Of a DNA stretch of 64,000 nucleotides, positions 16,212 to 26,300 are shown piece by piece; position 1 is the stretch's first letter; each line of letters opens with the position of its first letter. The notes under the pieces are model-generated. The model was not told where the DNA came from and ran no database searches. It saw only the letters and a program-made list of their open reading frames with translations. The stretch is from UBA6168 sp964508135 (GTDB taxonomy: Bacteria > Bacteroidota > Bacteroidia > Chitinophagales > Saprospiraceae), in contig CAZDSU010000038.1 of the NCBI GenBank assembly GCA_964508135.1, positions 1 through 64,000 on the forward strand, read 5' to 3'. A program made the position numbers and the translations under genes.

Positions 16212-18560
16212 ATGAAAAAGACACTACTCGCATCTTTGGCCGTCCTGGCGCTGAACATCCTCGCCACGGCGCAGCCCCTACCCTGCGGCAATCCCGCCTC
16301 CATGACCTCCTTCTGCCTCGACGCCTGCGTGGTCTGCGACATTGACGGCTTCACCGGCATCAACGACTCCAATATCTCGGGAGAAGCCCCCCCAGGGTTT
16401 TGCACCTCCACCGTCCACAACGCCCAATGGATTGCCTTCCGGGCAGCCAGCACTAACCTTACCCTGTCCGTCAGTGTGTCAAATTGCGCAAGTGGCGGCA
16501 TCGGCAGCTTCACCGGGCTTGAGGTCGGCATTTACGAAAGCCTGGATTGCGAAAACTTCGAGCTAATCTCCAATTGCGACGGCGACATCCCGCCCGGCAC
16601 TTCTCAGAACTTCACGACGATCGTGCCGCTGGAAATCGGCCAATATTACTACTTCGTGATGGACGGAAACGACGGCGACATCTGTACCTACGTCATTGAC
16701 GTGGTGAGCGGCAGCACCCAAGTGCCCCTGCTCTCCAGCACCGGCCCCATCACGGGCATCTTCGATGCCTGCCCCGGTTCCACGCTCACCTACACCACGC
16801 CCTACCTGCCCGCAGCCACCATTTACGAATGGACGGTAAATGGCAACACTGTTGGCACGGATACCTCGCTGACCTACACCTGGCCTGGCCCCGGCACTTA
16901 CCAGCTTTGCGTGAAAGCCAAGAACGTCTGCGACGAGGCTACGCCCACCTGCCAGTTCGTGACCATCGCCGAGATGCCACCGACCGTGTACGTGGAGAAC
17001 CTTTGCGGCGGCGACTCCTTCGTGGTGGCCGACACGGTGCTTTACCTCGCTGGCAACTATGAATTCCATTACCAAACGCCCGCTGATTGCGACAGCGTCA
17101 TCCAAGTGACCATTACGGCTGCGCCAAACCAAGTGACCAACCTCGACCTCAATATCTGCGACGGCGACACGCTCTGGGTCGGCGGCAACCCCTACTTTGA
17201 CACGGGCATTTACCAAGAAAACTTGGCCACTTGGCTCGGTTGCGACAGCACCGTGAACCTCGATTTGTTTGTCGTTATTTGTGAGATACAGGCCACCATT
17301 GGCGCCAGCCAAGTGCAGTGCTACGGCGGCTCCAACGGTGTCGTCACTTTCTCCGTGGACGACGGTACGCCGCCCTTCACCTACGACTGGTACCGCCTCG
17401 GACAGCCCGGCCCCAGCGGCATGGGCAATTTGTCGGGGGTAAACGTGGTGGAAACCCTGACCGGGCTGCCCGTGGGTACTTACGTCATCAACATTCAGGA
17501 CGCCTTCGGCAACGACGTGGTGTTGCTCACTGACGTCGGGCAGCCCACGCCACTCACCGTCATCACTACACCATCGGTGTACGGCGGCGGCTTCAACATC
17601 TCCTGCAACGGCGGCTCGGACGGCTCGCTGCTGGCAATTGCAGGCGGTGGCCTTCCGCCGTACAGCTACGCTTGGTCGAGCGGGGCAGTTACCGCATTGG
17701 CCCCAAACCTCGTCGAAGGCGATTACACCCTCACCGTCACCGACAACGTCGGCTGCACCCTCACGGCCAGCTACACCCTCGACGAGCCGAACCCGCTGCT
17801 GTTGGCCGCCCTGTTCAACGACCCCGTTTGCGCCGGGCCGCTCACGGGCAGCATCACCGCACAGAGCGTGGCCGGGGGCATTGCGCCATACCAATACTCA
17901 CTGAACGGTAGCCCGTACGCCGACAGCACCAGCTTCACCGACCTACCTGAAGGCCCCTACACCCTCACCGTGCAGGACGCCAACGGCTGCCTCCTCGACT
18001 CGACGGTGCAGCTCGAAGCGGCCATCATCCCCGTATTGGATTTGGGTGAAAACATCACGCTGGAACTCGGCGACAGCCTCCGCATCACGCCGCTCATCGT
18101 GACCGGAGCCGAGCTGTACGCTTGGGGGCAAAAACCTGGCCTCTCCTGCTACGACTGCCCCACGCCCTACGTTTACATCTTCCACCCGATGGGCTATTCG
18201 CTGACCGTCACTTCCGAGGACGGCTGTACGGCATCGGACAGCATCTTCGTGGACGTACACGCCACCCGGGACGTGTACATCCCCAACGCCTTCAGCCCGA
18301 ACGGCGACGGCATCAACGACCTGTTCAACGTCTTCGGCGGGGCGGAGGTGCTGCGGGTGAAGTCCCTCAAGGTCTTCGACCGCTGGGGCGAGCATGTGTT
18401 CGAGCTGTACGATTTCATGCCCAACAACGCGGGCATCGGCTGGGACGGCACGTTCAACGGCATGGAGATGCAGGGCGCCGTGTTCGCCTGGACAGCGGAG
18501 GTGGAGTTCCTCGACGAGGTGGTGATTTTGTACAAGGGGGATGTGATGGTGGTGAAATAA
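16212..18560 (+). CDS. Large T9SS surface protein with SprB-like repeats and CHU-type C-terminus
   Basis: 782 aa from the ATG at 16212 (MKKTLLASLAVLALNILATA, signal peptide). N-terminal domain resembles bacterial prepeptidase/complement-type beta modules (WIAFRAASTNLTLSVSVSNC ... YYYFVMDG), then PKD/Ig-like segments (YEWTVNGNTVGTDTSLTYTW), then three SprB-type repeats beginning near residues ~360, ~455 and ~530 (SCNGGSDGSLLAIAGGGLPP; GPYTLTVQDANGC). The end (VYIPNAFSPNGDGINDLFNV ... FDRWGEHVFE) is the gliding-motility-associated T9SS type B sorting domain. Likely a secreted adhesin or matrix protein. Starts after a terminator, so it has its own promoter. Confidence 0.85.
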   Translation: MKKTLLASLAVLALNILATAQPLPCGNPASMTSFCLDACVVCDIDGFTGINDSNISGEAPPGFCTSTVHNAQWIAFRAASTNLTLSVSVSNCASGGIGSFTGLEVGIYESLDCENFELISNCDGDIPPGTSQNFTTIVPLEIGQYYYFVMDGNDGDICTYVIDVVSGSTQVPLLSSTGPITGIFDACPGSTLTYTTPYLPAATIYEWTVNGNTVGTDTSLTYTWPGPGTYQLCVKAKNVCDEATPTCQFVTIAEMPPTVYVENLCGGDSFVVADTVLYLAGNYEFHYQTPADCDSVIQVTITAAPNQVTNLDLNICDGDTLWVGGNPYFDTGIYQENLATWLGCDSTVNLDLFVVICEIQATIGASQVQCYGGSNGVVTFSVDDGTPPFTYDWYRLGQPGPSGMGNLSGVNVVETLTGLPVGTYVINIQDAFGNDVVLLTDVGQPTPLTVITTPSVYGGGFNISCNGGSDGSLLAIAGGGLPPYSYAWSSGAVTALAPNLVEGDYTLTVTDNVGCTLTASYTLDEPNPLLLAALFNDPVCAGPLTGSITAQSVAGGIAPYQYSLNGSPYADSTSFTDLPEGPYTLTVQDANGCLLDSTVQLEAAIIPVLDLGENITLELGDSLRITPLIVTGAELYAWGQKPGLSCYDCPTPYVYIFHPMGYSLTVTSEDGCTASDSIFVDVHATRDVYIPNAFSPNGDGINDLFNVFGGAEVLRVKSLKVFDRWGEHVFELYDFMPNNAGIGWDGTFNGMEMQGAVFAWTAEVEFLDEVVILYKGDVMVVK

Positions 18561-18615
18561 GCCGGAAATCTTTTCCAGGAAGCTGCGACACTCGCCGGAG
18601 ACCGGAACCAGCGAG

Positions 18616-18690
18616 GTAAATGATATTCAACTCGCCAGCAATGAATCAGCCGGGAACATTAAAATTTACCCCTGCTCCAATCCTTCCCGC
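18616..18690 (+). pseudogene. Possible remnant of a T9SS sorting domain
   Basis: Read from 18616 the plus strand gives NESAGNIKIYPCSNPS, close to the usual T9SS motif N-x-x-IYPNP-(S/T). It has no gene upstream in frame and overlaps the 3' end of the AraC gene on the other strand. It may be a decayed tail of a lost secreted protein; chance similarity is possible. Confidence 0.25.
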
Positions 18691-19031
18691 TGTGCTCGAA
18701 ATGCTGCCGGGGGGCAATCAAACACTTCCCGAAATCGCCTCGTGAAATAGCCCTGATTGTCAAAACCCACCTCCATCGCCACTTGGCAGATGCTCCAATC
18801 CGGCTGCTCTTTCAGCAGTTCGGCAGCTTTTTCCAAGCGTTTTTTTCGCACATATTCGGTGGCGGACATGCCGACCGACCGCTCCAGTTTACGGTGCAGG
18901 TTGGTGCGGCTCATACCAATGAGGCGGGTCAGGCGGGTCACGGTGAGGGTGTTGTCGGAGAGGTGGGTTTCTATCTCGGAATCAAGGTTGTCCAGAAACC
19001 GGGCACTGGAAGCAAAGGGTAATGCTTTCAT
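18666..19031 (-). CDS. Stand-alone AraC-type DNA-binding regulator
   Basis: 121 aa consisting only of an AraC/XylS helix-turn-helix domain: LSDNTLTVTRLTRLIGMSRT (first HTH) and WSICQVAMEVGFDNQGYFTR followed by RFREVFDCPPAAFR (second HTH). There is no ligand-binding part, as in SoxS-like proteins. It is a close paralogue of the product of 30587-30961 (shared NLHRKLERSVGMSATEYVR-type core). The gene lies 141 bp downstream of the response regulator on the same strand and may belong to that unit. Similar small AraC domains are often the output domain of hybrid sensor kinases, so it may derive from one. Confidence 0.85.
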   Translation of the reverse strand: MKALPFASSARFLDNLDSEIETHLSDNTLTVTRLTRLIGMSRTNLHRKLERSVGMSATEYVRKKRLEKAAELLKEQPDWSICQVAMEVGFDNQGYFTRRFREVFDCPPAAFRAQREGLEQG

Positions 19032-19172
19032 TTGGAATAAAATTAGGGTAAAATAAGCTGAATGATTTTCGTTTAAAACGAGTTGCTTTCAACAACTGTT
19101 GGGCAAAATTGGCGCTAAGAGAAGGTGCAAACAATCACAAAATTCTGTGATTTAAGGAGAGGTAGTAGCGGG

Positions 19173-19799
19173 TCATATAAGCCGCTCCCGGATGGCTTTG
19201 GCGACGGCTTCGGTGCCGCAGTTGACGTGAAGTTTTTCGTAGATATGCCGAAGGTGGGTGGAAACAGTGTCCATGGAAATATGGCATTCGGAGGAAATTG
19301 CCTTGTAGGTATAGCCATCTGTGAGCAGTTGGAGCACCTCTTTTTCCCGCTTGGTCAGGCCGTATTTCTCTGTGGCTGGCTTCATCTCGTGGAAGGTCGC
19401 CAGCACCCGCCGGGCGATGCCGGGCGACATGGGTGCGCCGCCGGTGTGGATGTCCTGCAAGGCTTCGAGCAATTTGACGGGCGAGGTTTTCTTGAGCAGG
19501 TAGCCGTTTGCACCCGCTTTCAGGCAAGCAAAAAGTTTGTCGTTGTCGTCGAAAACGGTGTGCATCAGGATTTTTACATCGGGGAACTTCACCTTGATGC
19601 GTTCCACGCCCTCAATGCCGTTCACCTCCGGCATGTCAATGTCCATCAGCACAATGTCGGGCATGAGTGCGCCGACCTCGGCCTCCACGTTGCGGCAATT
19701 GGGGAAGCCTCCCACCACGGAATAGCCCTCCGTGCCATCTATCAACAGGGTCAGCGATTGGCGCAACTTGTCGTCGTCTTCATAAATCAGGATTTTCAT
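19173..19799 (-). CDS. NarL/LuxR-type response regulator
   Basis: 208 aa. Receiver domain with acidic pocket E7-D8-D9, phosphoacceptor D53 (VLMDIDMP) and conserved K103 (YLLKK). C-terminal LuxR-type HTH (LTKREKEVLQLLTDGYTYKA then ISMDTVSTHLRHIYEKL). It acts as transcription factor for the sensor kinase encoded directly upstream; the gap is 31 nt, so the two are co-transcribed. Targets are not visible from sequence; the adjacent AraC gene and the neighbouring surface-protein genes are plausible. Confidence 0.9.
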   Translation of the reverse strand: MKILIYEDDDKLRQSLTLLIDGTEGYSVVGGFPNCRNVEAEVGALMPDIVLMDIDMPEVNGIEGVERIKVKFPDVKILMHTVFDDNDKLFACLKAGANGYLLKKTSPVKLLEALQDIHTGGAPMSPGIARRVLATFHEMKPATEKYGLTKREKEVLQLLTDGYTYKAISSECHISMDTVSTHLRHIYEKLHVNCGTEAVAKAIRERLI

Positions 19800-19830
19800 G
19801 CTACAAATTTATCGGTGAAACAAGCCCCGT

Positions 19831-22800
19831 TCAATCACTGATTTCTGTGATAGGGAAGGAGACCCGCACGGTCGTCCCTTCCCCTGGAACAGACTGAATA
19901 TCAAATGCACCACGAAGGTTTTTCGCCCTTTGGCGCATGGTCAGCAGGCCATTTCCGCTTTCCCGGACGGCATCGAGGTTGAAGCCCACGCCATCGTCCT
20001 TGATGATGACATTCAGTTTGCCCTGGTCAAATTCTACGTTGATTAGTGCCGTTTTACAGGCTGCGTATTTCACCAAATTGTTGACTGCCTCCTTGAAAAA
20101 AAGGTAGAACTGCCGCCGTTTGTCCATATCAAGCCGAAGACGTTTTGCCTGCGGTGGGAAACGTAGTTCGCCTGCGATGCCCTTCGCCTCAAAGGCTTCG
20201 GTGGCGAAGCGGCGCATCCGGGCCAACACCCTGTCGAGCGGGTCGTTCTGTGGGTTGATGCTCCAAATGATGTCGTCCAGGGATTCGGCACTGGCCAGCA
20301 CCTCTTCCTCGATGCGGGCGAGCAGCGGCAGGGCCTCGCTGTCGGCGGGCAGCCGCTGCCGGATGAGCGTGGTGAGGATGTTGACGTTGCTCAGTGTGGC
20401 GCCGATATCGTCGTGGAGGTCGTTGGAGATTTGGTTGCGCAGTCGCTCAATACGAAGCAAATGCGCCACGCGCCATCGGTAGATGCCGTAGCCTGTTGTC
20501 AACAACGCCGCCAGCACCAGCGAAACAAACCACCATTGCTTCCACCAAGGGGGGGCAATGGCGATTGTAAGGACCTTTGGTTCCGACAATTGCCCATCGG
20601 AGTTGGTGGCCCTAACTTTGAAAGTATAAGTTTTGGGCGGCAAGTTTGCATATCGGGCAAACCCACGTGTGCCTCCTTGCACCCAACTTTCATCATAACC
20701 CACCATCATGTATTGAAAAGTGTTTTTGGAGGGATTGCTGAATTCCAACGCGGCAAATTCAAAACTCAAGGTGTTTTCTTTCCAGTTAAAATCCAATTTT
20801 GTTGCCTCCGAAATATTTGTTGCACCTGTCAGTGCGCAGGGCCTCAGCTCCTCGTTATCATTGACGTAAAGGCGAGTGAACTGAACTTGTGGCAAGTGCC
20901 GCAACAGCCGAATACTGTCAGGGATGAAATAATTAATGCCATTCTGCCCGGCGAACCAGAATTCCCTGTTTGAGCGGCGAAGGAAGCCAAATGAATTGAA
21001 CTCCAAACCCTGCAAGCCATCCGGTATGTCGAAGGCATGGAAACGAGGCGGGTTTTCCTTCGGAAAAAACTGAACCATTCCCCTGTTCGTGGTCAGCCAG
21101 AATGTGCCGTTTTCGTCGGGCAAAATCGCGTAAACATGCTGGTCGGGCAATCCGTCGGCCTCCGTGAAGGTTTGTGGAATGGGGATTTTGGGAGTCAATT
21201 TCACCAAACCGTTGCCAGTGGCAATCCATAAGATGCCGCTACCGGGTTCTTCATGAAAACCATGCACATCCCCTTTGATGGGGTGTGTTTCTATCAGTTT
21301 GAAATTGTTGTCGGGGTCTCTGACTTCGATTTTGCTCAAATCACGACATGCATACAACCAGCCATTTTTGGCTTGAAAAAAGTAAGTGTAGGCACCTCCT
21401 TCCTTGAATTGCGGCATTTTCCTCAATTGCACCTCTCCGCTTGATTCGGCGACTTGAAAAACTTCCTTTGAAAGCGAGGAGAGCAGCACTCCTTTCCCTT
21501 TTTTAAGCTCAATCCCGTGCAGAAACCCCATTCCAGGGGCAATCGTGCGGAAACTTTTTTCATTAGGCCCGAGCAACCCTAACCCGCTGAAAGTCAACGC
21601 CCAGTGACGGTTTTCGCTGTCAATAAAAAAATAGTAAACATCATTGCTCGGCAAGCCTTCCTCTTTGCTGAAATGCGCCAGTGGCTGCTTGTCGGGGGAT
21701 AACACGAAGACCCCTCCGTAGCGGCTTGCGCACCAAGTATTTCCGTCTCTGTCCTCTGCCATGGCGGAGATGCCGGTGGGCCTATCGGTGATGCTCCAAA
21801 GCTGGCCCACATCGAGAAGGTTGAATTTGACTTTGGCCGGCTGTGTGAAATCTACCCCAATTCCCGTTACACCCGTCCAAATGACGCCGTTTCTGTCCCT
21901 CCTGATGCCGAAGGTTCGGTTGGAGGCAAGGCTCCAAGGATTGCCCGGCTCATGGGAAAAACGCTTGCCTGAGTGCAGACTGTCCTTTGGCGCAATCGTC
22001 CAGCCACCTCCCGACAGGGTTGACAAGAGTTGTCCCTGTTCGTAAACATCAAGGTCGTTGGGCTGCCAATCAGGAGTGGGGTGGAATTGCCAACTTCCCC
22101 CATTTTTCAAACCAATCGTCAAAAAACCTTCACGGGCTGCTACCCGCAATAGTGAGTCGCCTTCTGCCAGTGCATCGGTGGGGCGGATGGAAGGTTCGCC
22201 GTTCGAGCCGATGAAACGCTGTGGCTGCAACAAGTCCTTTGTGGAATTGTACCAGATGAAATGGATGCCTTGCTGGTCGTAGCTGAAAGTAGCCAAGCCC
22301 GTGCATGTGCCATTTCGGGTGAGCAGCGGCACTACTCGGTGCGTAACGGTTGGCAGGTCGTGTTCGAGGCACCATTCTGAGTTTAGCGAGTCGAATAGCC
22401 ACAGTTGTGTTCCCTGCACTACCACAGCAAACTGCCATGCCCTGCCCTGAAATGCCAACCGGTAACCTTTGGGGGGAATCCCTTTTTCAACAGGCACCGT
22501 GTAGCTCAAAAAGCGATCATGTTTGCGCTCGTAGCGCACTAGGGCTTCGTAGGTCGAAAACCAAAGGTCGCCCTGCCCGTCCTCGATAATCCTGCTTTGG
22601 ATGTAGTTGTCGGGGAGAGAGTAGGGATCGCCTTGGCGGTATTTGTACACCTTCACCTGCTGCCCGTCGTAGCGGTTCAGTCCGTTGATAGAACTGATCC
22701 AAACGAAGCCCCTTGAGTCAGTGAAAACGATGTTGTTGGTGGCTTGCGAGAGGCCGTCAGCTTGGGTCAGGTGGTTGAAAAAAAGCCTTTCAGGCTGGGC

Positions 22801-22839
22801 GAGGCCAGTCTGAAAGGTGAGGCTCAGGAGGAGCCACAA
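19831..22839 (-). CDS. Giant sensor histidine kinase with Reg_prop beta-propeller
   Basis: About 1002 aa. Signal segment, then a large periplasmic sensor of two-component-regulator propeller repeats (GFVWISSINGLNRYDGQQV; GDLWFSTYEALVRYER; GNTWCASRYGGVFVL; GTFWLTTNRGMVQFF), a Y_Y_Y domain (YMMVGYDESWVQGG ... YTFKVRATNSDG), one membrane helix (WWFVSLVLAALLTTGYGIY), HisKA_3 with phospho-His in NDLHDDIGATLSN, and an HATPase_c domain (EAVNNLVKYA; DDGVGF; GNGLLTMRQRA). Not a full hybrid: there is no receiver or AraC part, and the receiver is the next gene. No ATG exists at the signal peptide; TTG at 22839 is the only usual start, with a possible ACG further up. Confidence 0.88.
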   Translation of the reverse strand: MWLLLSLTFQTGLAQPERLFFNHLTQADGLSQATNNIVFTDSRGFVWISSINGLNRYDGQQVKVYKYRQGDPYSLPDNYIQSRIIEDGQGDLWFSTYEALVRYERKHDRFLSYTVPVEKGIPPKGYRLAFQGRAWQFAVVVQGTQLWLFDSLNSEWCLEHDLPTVTHRVVPLLTRNGTCTGLATFSYDQQGIHFIWYNSTKDLLQPQRFIGSNGEPSIRPTDALAEGDSLLRVAAREGFLTIGLKNGGSWQFHPTPDWQPNDLDVYEQGQLLSTLSGGGWTIAPKDSLHSGKRFSHEPGNPWSLASNRTFGIRRDRNGVIWTGVTGIGVDFTQPAKVKFNLLDVGQLWSITDRPTGISAMAEDRDGNTWCASRYGGVFVLSPDKQPLAHFSKEEGLPSNDVYYFFIDSENRHWALTFSGLGLLGPNEKSFRTIAPGMGFLHGIELKKGKGVLLSSLSKEVFQVAESSGEVQLRKMPQFKEGGAYTYFFQAKNGWLYACRDLSKIEVRDPDNNFKLIETHPIKGDVHGFHEEPGSGILWIATGNGLVKLTPKIPIPQTFTEADGLPDQHVYAILPDENGTFWLTTNRGMVQFFPKENPPRFHAFDIPDGLQGLEFNSFGFLRRSNREFWFAGQNGINYFIPDSIRLLRHLPQVQFTRLYVNDNEELRPCALTGATNISEATKLDFNWKENTLSFEFAALEFSNPSKNTFQYMMVGYDESWVQGGTRGFARYANLPPKTYTFKVRATNSDGQLSEPKVLTIAIAPPWWKQWWFVSLVLAALLTTGYGIYRWRVAHLLRIERLRNQISNDLHDDIGATLSNVNILTTLIRQRLPADSEALPLLARIEEEVLASAESLDDIIWSINPQNDPLDRVLARMRRFATEAFEAKGIAGELRFPPQAKRLRLDMDKRRQFYLFFKEAVNNLVKYAACKTALINVEFDQGKLNVIIKDDGVGFNLDAVRESGNGLLTMRQRAKNLRGAFDIQSVPGEGTTVRVSFPITEISD

Positions 22840-22907
22840 TTGTGCCGATATAAAATGGGACTTTTTCGTGGCTCAAATACTTTGAAGTAAGACAGTTATT
22901 GTTAGCC

Positions 22908-23249
22908 TCAGAATAAGCTTTGAGCATCAGTAAAGCTTATCTCAACAGTACCAAATGGATCGTGGTTTTTAACGGGAAGAAGATTGCCATCTTTCTCGCA
23001 ATATGGGGGGCATGGGAGAATTACCCATTGATTTTCAGTCATTAAAGCATCACCTTCACTTACGCCAATAATTGCTTTAACATTGTGATCGTCGCCAGGG
23101 TATCTGACTTTAATTCGAGTAATATTGGTGGCGAGAGGCTGGTCATTTTTTAATTGAACAACATCAACCCTATAATAGTCAGGATCCTCGCTGTAGACTG
23201 GCGCATCTGGTGAAAGCTGGACGATTTCTTCAAAACGTACATTATTCAT
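22908..23249 (-). CDS. Hypothetical protein, 113 aa
   Basis: I do not recognise this protein. It is acidic with beta-strand pattern (YRVDVVQLKNDQPLATNITR; VKAIIGVSEGDALMTENQWV), has no signal peptide and no membrane segment, and contains one CPPYC motif that could bind a metal or form a disulfide. It lies 68 bp upstream of the sensor kinase gene on the same strand and may share its transcript, although lineage-specific small proteins like this are common. An ATG start and consistent codon use favour a real gene. Confidence 0.6.
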   Translation of the reverse strand: MNNVRFEEIVQLSPDAPVYSEDPDYYRVDVVQLKNDQPLATNITRIKVRYPGDDHNVKAIIGVSEGDALMTENQWVILPCPPYCEKDGNLLPVKNHDPFGTVEISFTDAQSLF

Positions 23250-23385
23250 GATTACTCGATTTAAGGTGAAAAATTAGGTTAATTTATTTCAACAAAAATA
23301 CCCATCAGACACTCCCGCCGAAATTACGAGTTACAGTGACACCCCCGCATTCCCATTCCGAAATGCCTAGCTGTCAGGGCAGTCT

Positions 23386-26300
23386 TCATTGCCGGATAAA
23401 TTTAGCAACGGAAGTTTGATTTTCCGTTTTTACCTGAACAAAATAAGCGCCCGGCTTTAAAAAACTTACATCCAGCTTAAAACGGCTCCCCTCGATAGGT
23501 AACATCGCCTGTGCGAAAAGCACCTGACCCGTCAGATTTGAAAGCATTATTTCAGCATTTTCGGATTGCATTCCTTTGATTTCGATGAACAGCTCGTTTC
23601 CGGCGGTGGGGTTGGGGTATATTTTCACCTTCCCTTGGTCGGCGGTCAAAGAAGTATTTATTGCCTTGCTTGCTGGCGGCGGTGAGTACTCGACAATCAA
23701 TTTTGGCGACATTCGCCGCCCCTCACTTTCAAACAGCCCGCAACCCGAATAGGAATATGCTTGCCGTCGGTTTTCTGTGTCATCGTTTTCCAGCACCAGC
23801 ACCAGGTCGTTGCCCGAAGCCCAAACGGGCCTTTGAACGATTTCTTGAACGATGTTGCTCAAATCGGGACTCCGTTGGGCAAGGTTGGATGCGCCCAATT
23901 TCCAGCAATCGCCAAAACCAGCGGAAAGCGACCAGTCGGCGGTGGCATCCGTGGGCGGACGGGCGCTGATATTTTGGTTGTTTGTGCCTTCGACAAACGT
24001 CGGAGCGTCGTCGGCATCCTGCCCATAAATATGAATATCCGTGGCTCCGCAGGCGGCAACTTTGGCAGTAAATTGGAGAAAAGCCTTTTCAATGACGGCA
24101 TTTGGTGGAATCGAAACCGAGGTGAAACGTAGCCCAACGAATTGCCGGGTTGCGCCCGCATCGAAACACAAATCCATGTCGTAACTGTCGTTGTCAACAT
24201 CATGGCTGACTTTGTTTTCTTCCGCGTCGTCATTGGTGCTGATTATCCTTTTTGTAAAAAGTTGATGGTTGGTAACGTAGGCGTGCAAGATGTCCGAAGT
24301 ATCCCTCCCCACTTCCTCATCTACATCGTATGCGACGGCTTTAAATTCATTTACTGTGTTCACATTCAGGGTAGAGGCGGGAACGGAAAACACGAATGGT
24401 GCGCTGGCATCTGAGCCATAAAAAGCCCCGTTGACGAAAAGAGAAACAGACCCCACAGAACTTTCCAAGTCGAAGGTTGAAGCCTCGAATTGAATGGGTT
24501 CCGCGTCCATGTTTTTGAAATACGGGTAATCGTCAGCCAAATAGCGGGTCTGCGGTTGGGAAGCATTCGGGTCTTTTAACGAAAGTGCCACTTGTGGTGG
24601 GTGGTTGCCAACTGTTTTCACACCGTTTCCCCAAATGTCAATGACGCTGACCCGCAGGTCGTTGAGGCAAAAGCCGTCAGGCAGGTTTTCTGCCCTGATG
24701 TCCAGCACATAGGCTGGTGTTGAAAAAATCCCCTCGTCCGGGATTGGGTAAGTCAGACCTGGGTAGCCCGCGGGAAAGCCGGGGCTGTCGTTCAGTTCAG
24801 CGGTGAAACGTTCGTAAGCCGATTTCCCGTGATTGTACGGGTAGGGGAAAAGCCGCAAATCCTGCGTGAATTCGGGGTCGTCGCGCAGTTGGGTCTCGTC
24901 GTCGGCCTCCGCGCTGATTTTTTCAAAATCCACTTCGCGTGAGTAACTGCCGTCAGGAAGACTTACTCGAATGGCCCGCACTGCAAACTGGTTGTAGGGC
25001 AGCGCGATTCGGAGCAAAGCCGTGTTTTCGGAATAATCGAGCAGGCGAATTTCGGCGCCATCCAGCGGTTCGAGGAGGTGCGGGTAAGCGGCCGGGTCAA
25101 AGGTGCGCAAGGCGTGGACATTGATGTACGCTCCTTTTGAAATGCTGGTGTTTCCGAGGTCGCAAACTTTCCGCTGAATCGAATAGTGGAGGTGGTTGTT
25201 CACCGTGACCCCCGACGCACCCATTTTTCCGATGATATCGCCTTTGGCAATGGCATTTCCCACAGCCCACATCTGACCGGTCGCCGGGTTGTTGGCGATA
25301 CTCAGCAGGTGCCGGTAAGCCATAAAAATGTTGCCCCAGTCGGGGCCTTGGCCGTTCTTCCGAAATTCTTGGTTGCAGCGCACCTTGACCCAGCGGCCAG
25401 GCTCGTCATTTGTCCCCACCACGTTGTCCACTTCTTCCACCACGCCCGTACAGCGGCAGATGATGTTTTCGTTCGGGTCGCCTTCCGATTCTGGCATGAC
25501 GAAGCCGTCCACCATGTCTTCCCCGGTGTGGAAATCGTAGAAATTCGAGTTGCTCGAGCTCACGTCTTTGTAGCGGGGGCCAAAAAGCGAGATGAAATAA
25601 CGGTTCGACATTCCCGGTACATAGCCATTGCCATTTGCCGGGATATTGGACTCGAGCGGTTCGACGAAATCGCCCGTGTAGAGGTAGGCTTCCGGCTGCA
25701 CGTCGGGGTAGTCGTTGTCCTCGAATGTCATGGTTTCGAGCAGCAAAGGCAGGCACTGCGCTTGAATGTGGGCGTGAAAATCAACGCTCATATCGGGCAA
25801 AACCTCGAAGCCCGGCTGTAGTTCGATGGCATTGCTCGAACGTAAAACGACGGGTGTGTTCGACTCCGAGTTGACTATCCCGCTGGCGGTCAAAATTGCC
25901 CCCGGCAAGGCTTGATAGATGCCTCCTGGAATGGGGCTGTTATTCAAGTCCAAGCCGCATTGTGCAAAAAGCGGAACTGGGCAAGTGCCGGTCGGAAGGT
26001 CAGCAAATTGGAAAACAGCAACGCCGTCGAAGGCTGGGTCGCCTTCAAATTCTTGCGCCAAACCAGCGATGGCGGCCTGTACACCGCCGGGAAAATTTTG
26101 CAATGACTCGTGGGAAATGCCAATTATGGTCGGGGCATTCGCTTCCCGGATTTCATCATCTACCCTCGAAACGATATCGTCAACATCTTCTCCGACACCA
26201 CCGCTGTAAACCATCGGCACGATGGCATCCAGATACTCCGTTAACTCCGCTGCCCCAGAATTTAAGTAGCCGTCCGGTGCGCCAAGTCTTCTTTCATTGT

